NCBI GenBank assembly: GCA_900074745.1
Contig: LT598468.1
Location: forward strand, 992,001 to 1,056,000
Length of the DNA: 64,000 nucleotides
From: Lachancea mirantina
Lineage: Eukaryota; Ascomycota; Saccharomycetes; Saccharomycetales; Saccharomycetaceae
Reading direction: 5' to 3'
Numbering within the stretch: the stretch's first letter is position 1; each line of letters starts with the position of its first letter. The notes under the pieces were generated by a model. The model searched no databases. It saw nothing but the letters and a program-made list of their open reading frames with translations, and had not been told where the DNA came from. Of this stretch, positions 58,379-64,000 are shown piece after piece. Both the position numbers and the translations under genes were made by a program.

Positions 58379-58667
58379 CAGACCATCGTTGTCAGTACAT
58401 AAGCGTCGTCTCAATCACGTGATCTCATTTTCTCAACATCAAAATTTTTCAGTTCGATTCTAAGATCAATCTGACCTTCGAAGTGGAATCTTCACCGAAT
58501 ACAAACCGTTTGTGTTTCTACTAATTGGGGCCCGTTGTGGCTTTTAATCTATTGCTATACGCAAGACAACCATCTGATTCTTTGACACCGACATTAGATC
58601 GTGTTTTATTTGCTTGAAATTAGCAATTTGAAAATAATTTGGATAAAACTGGAAAAACTAGAAGAAC

Positions 58668-60983
58668 ATGTCAGGACCTGGCTCACAGGAAAACCAAGAG
58701 GGCTCGTACTCCATGTATCCACCAACTTCACCTGTCGCTCCGCCTGGTAGTGCACAGCATAACATGGGAATGTATGTAAGTCCCGCAGCTTTTGCACAAT
58801 ATGGTTATGGTTATCCGGTGCCCATGGATATATATGCAGGGCAAGGTGCTCCATTTCTGAGTTACGGTATGAATCCTAATATGGTATATTATGGGGGTTC
58901 CGTTCCTCAGCCTACTCATTCAAAGAAGAAGTACTACAATAATAAAATGGAAGCAGGCCCTGGAAGAAATGAATCTCCTAATCAGTATTTTAACGGTCCT
59001 AAACCCACTGCGTCTTCTAACTCCTCCACTACGTCCTCAACTCCTGTGCCTCAGAAGGTTCCCATTACGATTAAGAATCAATACAAGTTTGAAATGGGCA
59101 ATAGTAACTCGTTCAACACCGAGGGTCTGAAGCTCGAGTATCCATTTTTTGTCAACACCAATGAACAAGAATATGCGGAGGCTAAGGCCCTTAGGTACCG
59201 GATTAAGCATCGCTCTTCCCTCGATTTGACTAGCGTTCCGTCGTCACGAGCCACTGGAGAGCAAGAAGTCTCTGAGGTTAAACCCGTCGAAGAAGCCAAC
59301 GTGGAAGACATCAAGAAACTGTTCCCCAAACAAAATATAAAAACCGAAACGGAGTCCCCGGCCCCCCAGACTAACGGAATAGTTTTAGAACGAAAAGTCC
59401 CCACAACGGAGTCAAGCGTTGAGCCCTCTTCAGAGACCAATTCTCCCGGCTCTGTGAAAGCTGTAAAGTCATGGTCAGCAGTTGCGTCTAGTGCTGCTCC
59501 AAAGGGTGCATCCTCACAGCCGTTGGCTGAAAAGGACAAAAAATACGTTCCCTCAACCATCAAAGGTCTGGAGTCACTTGGATTAGTGTCTTTAAGGATA
59601 TGCTTTGACAACGAATACGTTAAAATGACCACAAAAAGCGTATTGGAAGATTGCGTGGGTATCTGGTCTGTTATACCGCGCGGTATTGTCAATTCGGGCA
59701 ACATCTGTTTCATGAGCTCAATCTTGCAGGTGTTGCTCATTTGTCAACCTTTTGTTGACTTACTGAACATCATAAGACTGAGAACCCCAGCTAAGGTCGG
59801 TTCGCCAGTTTCGCCTTTGCTAGACGCATGCTTGGGCTTTTACTCGCAGTTTGACAAAGAAACCATGGAGAGAAGAAAGGCAGTCGATGAAAAGGCTCAA
59901 GATAGAAAGGGAAGCGCTCCGATAACGGAAACTATCAACCCCGAAGAGTTCTACAAAGCCGTCTCGAAACTTCCTAAGTTCAAAGATCTCAAATGGGGTC
60001 ACCAAGAGGATGCTGAAGAGTTTCTCACACACTTTTTGGATCAGTTGCATGAAGAGTTTATCAAATCAGTAAGCTCTTTGACGGAAAATGATATTTGGAA
60101 CCTTATCAAAAGCATAAACGACAAAGATATAAAGAACGTCTTTATTAAGAATTTACTAAAATACAAGGGCGCTGAGTTCATAAAAAATGCTTCAACCCAA
60201 TTTAAGGAGATGCTCGACAAAAACGGCGCATCTGGAAATTTTCAAGATGGACATGATGGTGGCTGGCACGAAGTGAGCAGCAGCAAGAAAGGGAAAAAAC
60301 CCAAGACTGCTGCGAAACGTACCATGGAAGTTGAGCCCTCCCCAATAACTTCTATTTTTGGAGGTCAATTCCGTTCCGTTCTTGATATTCCTCAAAGCAA
60401 AGAACAGCAATCCATAACGTTGGATCCATTCCAGACGTTACAATTAGATATCTCAGATCCAGAGGTTAATGACTTAGAGTCTGCACTTTCGAAGTTTAAT
60501 GAACCAGAATTGATACCGTTCAAAACCTCTACTGGGCAAGATGTTGAAGCTAAGAAGCAAACTTTCATTGACAAGTTACCTAATGTTTTTCTCATTCAAT
60601 TAAAGAGATTTTCATTTGTTAATAACACCGAGAAAAACAGGATGGTCAACTACAATGCCTACAGCGGGCGTGTTGAAAAAATCCACAAGAAGATAAATTA
60701 CTCTCATGTTCTAAACTTACCAACAAGTACGATAACGTCAACGCATCCTTGCGTAAACGGCCAGTATAATGCTGACTATAAGCTGATAGGTGTCGTTTAT
60801 CATCATGGTATCAGTTCCAGTGGTGGGCATTACACGTGTGACGTTTATTACGCAGAAACGGCTAAATGGTTCAGAATAGACGATGTGACTGTTACCGAAA
60901 TCGGTAGGGATGATGTTCTTACGGGAGGTGAAGATGAAGCCGATTCACGGACCGCATACATCCTAATGTATCAAAAATTGTAA
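58668..60983 (+). CDS. UBP3: UBP3, ubiquitin-specific protease
   Basis: 771 residues (S. cerevisiae 912). The first 330 residues are disordered, Pro/Ser/Asn-rich (Bre5-binding region in yeast). The USP domain has Cys347 in GNICFMSSILQVL, a Cys-box to His-box span, H721 in SSGGHYTCDVYY, and Asp in FRIDDVTV. Ubp3 with Bre5 removes ubiquitin from Sec23 and takes part in ribophagy and stress signalling. An insert rich in K and D lies at 450-600. Length difference is in the low-complexity regions. Orthologue of YER151C. Confidence 0.95.
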   Translation: MSGPGSQENQEGSYSMYPPTSPVAPPGSAQHNMGMYVSPAAFAQYGYGYPVPMDIYAGQGAPFLSYGMNPNMVYYGGSVPQPTHSKKKYYNNKMEAGPGRNESPNQYFNGPKPTASSNSSTTSSTPVPQKVPITIKNQYKFEMGNSNSFNTEGLKLEYPFFVNTNEQEYAEAKALRYRIKHRSSLDLTSVPSSRATGEQEVSEVKPVEEANVEDIKKLFPKQNIKTETESPAPQTNGIVLERKVPTTESSVEPSSETNSPGSVKAVKSWSAVASSAAPKGASSQPLAEKDKKYVPSTIKGLESLGLVSLRICFDNEYVKMTTKSVLEDCVGIWSVIPRGIVNSGNICFMSSILQVLLICQPFVDLLNIIRLRTPAKVGSPVSPLLDACLGFYSQFDKETMERRKAVDEKAQDRKGSAPITETINPEEFYKAVSKLPKFKDLKWGHQEDAEEFLTHFLDQLHEEFIKSVSSLTENDIWNLIKSINDKDIKNVFIKNLLKYKGAEFIKNASTQFKEMLDKNGASGNFQDGHDGGWHEVSSSKKGKKPKTAAKRTMEVEPSPITSIFGGQFRSVLDIPQSKEQQSITLDPFQTLQLDISDPEVNDLESALSKFNEPELIPFKTSTGQDVEAKKQTFIDKLPNVFLIQLKRFSFVNNTEKNRMVNYNAYSGRVEKIHKKINYSHVLNLPTSTITSTHPCVNGQYNADYKLIGVVYHHGISSSGGHYTCDVYYAETAKWFRIDDVTVTEIGRDDVLTGGEDEADSRTAYILMYQKL

Positions 60984-61226
60984 AATAGCTAGTTGAATGC
61001 CTAATGTTCTGTTTTGTAAGTTATGGGGCTCTGAAGAAATAATAACTCCAGGATAAATTAAACTCATCGTTAAGCTATAAATTATAGTTGAAAAATGTAT
61101 GCAACGGATTTAATCGGGACGGGTAGCGTTTCCAGATAATTTACGAACATGAACCTCAGTAGCGAGTCGACGTCAGAGGGTGGTGGATTGCGAAGCAATA
61201 AATCGAAAATCATTATCATTCGGTAA

Positions 61227-61985
61227 TTACATCACAAGAGCACCTGCAGCGGCCAAAATGGCAACCAGGTTACCAGGTTGCAACATGTTGGCATCACCAG
61301 TGTAAGTGGAGGCTGTTGGTATATTAGGAGTGCTCATAGATTGCGTAGAAACAGCCCCTGGTCTAGAAGTTGGTGCCAAAGTGCTCAAGGTGGTATGAGT
61401 AGATGTACCGGGCGCTGGAATGCTGGAAGCAAGAACGCTGGAAGCTGGCACACTGGAAGCATGAACGCTGGAAGCTGGCGCGCTGGAAGCATGAACGCTG
61501 GAAGCTGGCGCGCTGGAAGCATGAACGCTGGAAGCTGGCGCGCTGGAACTTATAGTAGATGTCCTGGTCACGGTACAAGGACATTCGGTAATAGTCAATG
61601 TCGTCGCGGAAGTGACAGTGTAAGTTGCACCATTTGTCACAATTGTCGTGGGTTCAGGACAGTAAGTAGTGAGTTCTGTCACGACCTCGACCTCAGTAAC
61701 AGTCTTTGGAGCCTCGACAATAGAAGTGACTGGAATGGTACAAGGACAGTTGGTAATCGTCAGGGTAGTGGCATTGTGAACAGTATAAGTCTGACCATTC
61801 GTGATAAACGTCGTTGGTTCCGGACAGTACGTCGTGAACTCTGTCACTACCTCGTAGTCGGTGACCGTCGTTGGGGGCAAGACGGACGTTGGTAAGAGCG
61901 ATGCACTGCTTGTAACATTCGCAAAATCGGCTCTCGCGAGTGTCACAGCACTGCTCAAAACGGTCGCCAACGTGAAGAATTTCAT
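61227..61985 (-). CDS. SED1: SED1/SPI1-type GPI cell-wall protein
   Basis: 252 residues. Signal peptide [19 protein letters not shown], then two Cys-bearing repeats ([20 protein letters not shown]... and [20 protein letters not shown]..., each with CPC), a Ser/Thr/Ala-rich region with 10-residue repeats [10 protein letters not shown] (three clear and partial copies), and a C-terminal GPI signal [23 protein letters not shown] with a likely omega site in GDAN. Sed1 is an abundant, stress-induced wall glycoprotein (338 residues in S. cerevisiae; Spi1 has 148). The position beside UBP3 and RAD55 matches both YDR077W and YER150W. Confidence 0.9.
   Translation of the reverse strand: MKFFTLATVLSSAVTLARADFANVTSSASLLPTSVLPPTTVTDYEVVTEFTTYCPEPTTFITNGQTYTVHNATTLTITNCPCTIPVTSIVEAPKTVTEVEVVTELTTYCPEPTTIVTNGATYTVTSATTLTITECPCTVTRTSTISSSAPASSVHASSAPASSVHASSAPASSVHASSVPASSVLASSIPAPGTSTHTTLSTLAPTSRPGAVSTQSMSTPNIPTASTYTGDANMLQPGNLVAILAAAGALVM
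61441..61550. repeat. 30-bp minisatellite in SED1
   Basis: A 30-bp unit is repeated three and a half times: 61441-61470 (slightly diverged), 61471-61500, 61501-61530 and partial 61531-61550. It encodes [10 protein letters not shown]-type decapeptides. Preceding 61411-61440 is a more diverged copy. Such tracts are prone to length change. Confidence 0.92.
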
Positions 61986-62381
61986 TTTTTTGTCTTGATT
62001 CTTTTTAACTTGAATTTATCTGGAATCTGTGAAAGCGAGAGGACAAAACCAATACTATATTCAGTTTCTGGTGGTATCAGTCTCTCAATTGCATTTACCA
62101 CATTTTCTAATCAGCCTCTCTTTTTATAGTTGTTTCCCTTAGTAGAGTTTGGCGTAATAATAGAAAGTGACTGTTACTAAAATTGAGCCTTCACCTTTTA
62201 CGGTTAAACGGCATCAAGTCTACGAGCACGAGGCACCATCACTATCATTAACTAGCAGCACGTCAGTGGGGCCCTTAAAGGTTCCTGTGAACGCAATCAA
62301 AAACCCGTTGAAGTAATCAAGCGAAACCCTTGGTCGCATTCCTTTTCAGATTTCTAAAATTGGTCCTGGTGGTAGCAGACC
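61986..62381. promoter_or_regulatory. SED1 promoter region
   Basis: 396 bp between SED1 and the RAD55 stop. It has the SED1 5' side and some AT-rich stretches; I saw no clear HSE or STRE pair, and no gene. Confidence 0.35.
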
Positions 62382-63503
62382 CTATGTCTGGCTGTCGTAG
62401 ACGATGTCAGGGTCCTCCTGGTCCTGGTGTTGCTGTTGCGTGCCTTCCGAAGATACACGGGGATCTGCCGTGCATATGCTAGTATACAGCTGGAATTTCG
62501 GAGTGGACGACAGATTCAAACGTAGTCTCTTGTTATGCGAGTTGCTCTCGGGAGGATTTTCGGGTGTTGGACTGGGTCGGACTGGTTCAGGCAGTGTACT
62601 GAGCACCTCAAAAGAGGATTTTACGGCATCGCCGCCATCGCCGCCATCGCCGGCAAGACCGGCAAGACCGGCATCGTTTATCACAAACTTTACAATTCTT
62701 TGGGCTCCAGTCTCATTTTTGTGGGCTAGATCAAATACTATGGCGACCCTTGTCTTATTTGGACATCGGGAGGGGGGCGACTTCCTAGACGTTGCCGGAA
62801 TCCAGTCCCAGAACAGGCCAATGCGGCGTCTTATGAAGACTTCCCATAAATTGTCTTTGTTGCCAACGCCAGCGTTGGCCACTAAAGCACTCTTTAGCAC
62901 TTGAACGTTCGATCTCCGAGCAGATCGAACCAAAAAATGGGACTCCTCGCTATACGCTACGAACCGTTCGTCAGCGTTTTCTTGGAAACTAGTATTCATT
63001 GCGTCGTTCAGTAAAACAACCGTAGAGTTGTGAGTATGGGCGTATTTGGTCAAAAGCGTTAAAATCGTAGTCAGATTCTTGTTCTTGAACGAATGCATCG
63101 AGTCTGAGCGTACCCGCTTTAAATTTGAATTCAAATAGTCTGTGACAAGTTGCGAGAATCCATCGATGACGACCAGTGAATATTCTTCGCCCAGTTCTTG
63201 AAACATGTAAACTAAGTGTGAAAACCGTTGAACGCGGCCATAACAGATCGAGTCAGCATTGTTCAATTGCTCTAGTGAGCAAGTCTTGTGAGTGTCGATC
63301 CACAATACTTTTTTCGCTTTCTTGGCTTGGATGTTCATCATTTGAAGTCCTAGTCTTGTTTTCCCACTGCCCGGTGGACCAAAGATCTCGTAGATAGCAC
63401 GCGGTTGGAACCCTTCAACTGCTTCATCGAGCCCTTGGATACCACTTGCCACTGGATCTGAGCTGTCCACGATAAGCTGCGATAATGATATTCCCAGAGA
63501 CAT
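62382..63503 (-). CDS. RAD55: RAD55, Rad51 paralogue
   Basis: 373 residues (S. cerevisiae 406), RecA-fold ATPase. Walker A GPPGSGKT at 42-49 and Walker B LVVID at 110-114; GLDEAVEG is the start of the core. No N-terminal Rad51-type DNA-binding domain, as in Rad55. The C-terminal 90 residues are Gly/Asp- then Pro/Ser/Gln-rich and disordered. Rad55-Rad57 stabilises Rad51 filaments against Srs2. It shares a recombination theme with SHU2 nearby. Position beside SED1 and PPH3 matches YDR075W-YDR077W. Confidence 0.94.
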   Translation of the reverse strand: MSLGISLSQLIVDSSDPVASGIQGLDEAVEGFQPRAIYEIFGPPGSGKTRLGLQMMNIQAKKAKKVLWIDTHKTCSLEQLNNADSICYGRVQRFSHLVYMFQELGEEYSLVVIDGFSQLVTDYLNSNLKRVRSDSMHSFKNKNLTTILTLLTKYAHTHNSTVVLLNDAMNTSFQENADERFVAYSEESHFLVRSARRSNVQVLKSALVANAGVGNKDNLWEVFIRRRIGLFWDWIPATSRKSPPSRCPNKTRVAIVFDLAHKNETGAQRIVKFVINDAGLAGLAGDGGDGGDAVKSSFEVLSTLPEPVRPSPTPENPPESNSHNKRLRLNLSSTPKFQLYTSICTADPRVSSEGTQQQHQDQEDPDIVYDSQT

Positions 63504-63734
63504 GCTGTCGGTTTGAAATAGTGATGATTTATAGTGAATAGGTCTAATCTTGGTTTTACAGTATCTATTTAATACCTAATTGCTGGAAAAATCGTCAGAA
63601 CCGTGGGAAGCCGACGCACAGCGCAGCTTTCATGCTAAATACTCGCGAAACGATTGTAGAGCGTCCCGCAAAGCGATTTTCATTATGAGTGAGTAATGTT
63701 ACAATGATGCTTATTTTCTTATCTTCGATGTCGG

Positions 63735-64000
63735 TCACAGGAAATAATCCATTTGAGGTTTTTTGGTCGGTATTATCGCGTTTCCCACGTCGTCTTGCGC
63801 CGGTACAGCTTCGAATATGGTGTAATTGCGGTCCATTTGGTCATCTACGGTCAAAACTGCTGCGACATTACCGCACCGGTAACAATAATTGGGTGCAGAC
63901 CAAACTGTGACAAGACCACCCCCAAACATCTCCTTATAGCCTTCCATGACCAGTTGGTGGGCCCGGGCAATGAGGTCGAACTTGTTTTTATGCAGAAATT
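63735..64000 (-). CDS. PPH3: PPH3, PP4-type phosphatase catalytic subunit (C-terminal part)
   Basis: The last 87 residues are visible; the frame is open past the window end. [41 protein letters not shown] is the PPP-family C-terminal signature, and the end is DYFL, a typical methylatable C-terminus of PP2A/PP4 enzymes. Pph3 with Psy2 dephosphorylates gamma-H2A and Rad53 during recovery from DNA damage. It lies upstream of RAD55 in the same direction, as in YDR075W-YDR076W. Confidence 0.93.
   Translation of the reverse strand, partial: FLHKNKFDLIARAHQLVMEGYKEMFGGGLVTVWSAPNYCYRCGNVAAVLTVDDQMDRNYTIFEAVPAQDDVGNAIIPTKKPQMDYFL

Noticed and set aside
61278-61895. 205-codon frame antisense to SED1
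   Set aside because: It arises from the SED1 repeats and codon bias; the product is a repetitive Gly/Ser/Asn string.

Overview
The window is nuclear DNA of a budding yeast of the family Saccharomycetaceae. Genes are compact and mostly single-exon. Nearly all have a recognisable Saccharomyces cerevisiae orthologue, and the three introns found are short (70-82 nt) with yeast-type GTAAGT/GTATGT donors and CTAAC branch sites. Gene order points to a lineage that did not undergo the whole-genome duplication. Genes that S. cerevisiae splits between sister regions (YBR with YJL, and YDR with YER) lie here interleaved on one chromosome. A Lachancea-, Kluyveromyces- or Torulaspora-like species is plausible, but the genus cannot be fixed from this sequence alone.

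Layout. 1-9.9 kb: CHM7 (cut by the window edge), a UBX6/UBX7 orthologue, CHK1 (with an intron), RIF1 and YPT10. 9.9-23 kb: SHM1, then two related NCS1 permeases flanking tRNA-Cys and a catalytically dead AMP deaminase homologue (YJL070C/YBR284W), then ARG2 and PSF2. 23.4-44.3 kb: SLU7, RRP1, SSS1, BUR6, a sodium:solute-symporter family carrier, AFR1, tRNA-Glu, TVP23, RRP8, STN1, a 5-hydroxyisourate hydrolase, PDC2, VPS41, TFB5 and COG3 (with an intron splitting the start codon). 44.9-64 kb: PET100, MYG1, BEM2, OXA1 (with an intron in the presequence), PET122, a YER152C-type aminotransferase, SHU2, UBP3, a SED1/SPI1 wall protein, RAD55 and the 3' end of PPH3.

The genes form no operon. Functional themes recur: DNA damage and genome maintenance (CHK1, RIF1, STN1, PSF2, SHU2, RAD55, PPH3), mitochondrial biogenesis (OXA1, PET100, PET122, SHM1), ribosome production (RRP1, RRP8, both with RRPE and PAC promoter elements), and nitrogen, purine or vitamin metabolism (NCS1 permeases with GATAAG sites, pseudo-AMP deaminase, HIU hydrolase, PDC2, ARG2 with paired Gcn4 sites). 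Genes without an S. cerevisiae counterpart at the same place are the NCS1 pair, the SSS carrier and the HIU hydrolase.

The least explained material is intergenic. A perfect 38-bp palindrome lies upstream of BUR6. A cloverleaf-like fold lies downstream of BUR6 and directly abuts a dyad element. A second copy of that dyad sits 20 kb away, upstream of BEM2. No CRISPR array, no centromere with a recognisable CDEIII and no recognisable retroelement were seen.
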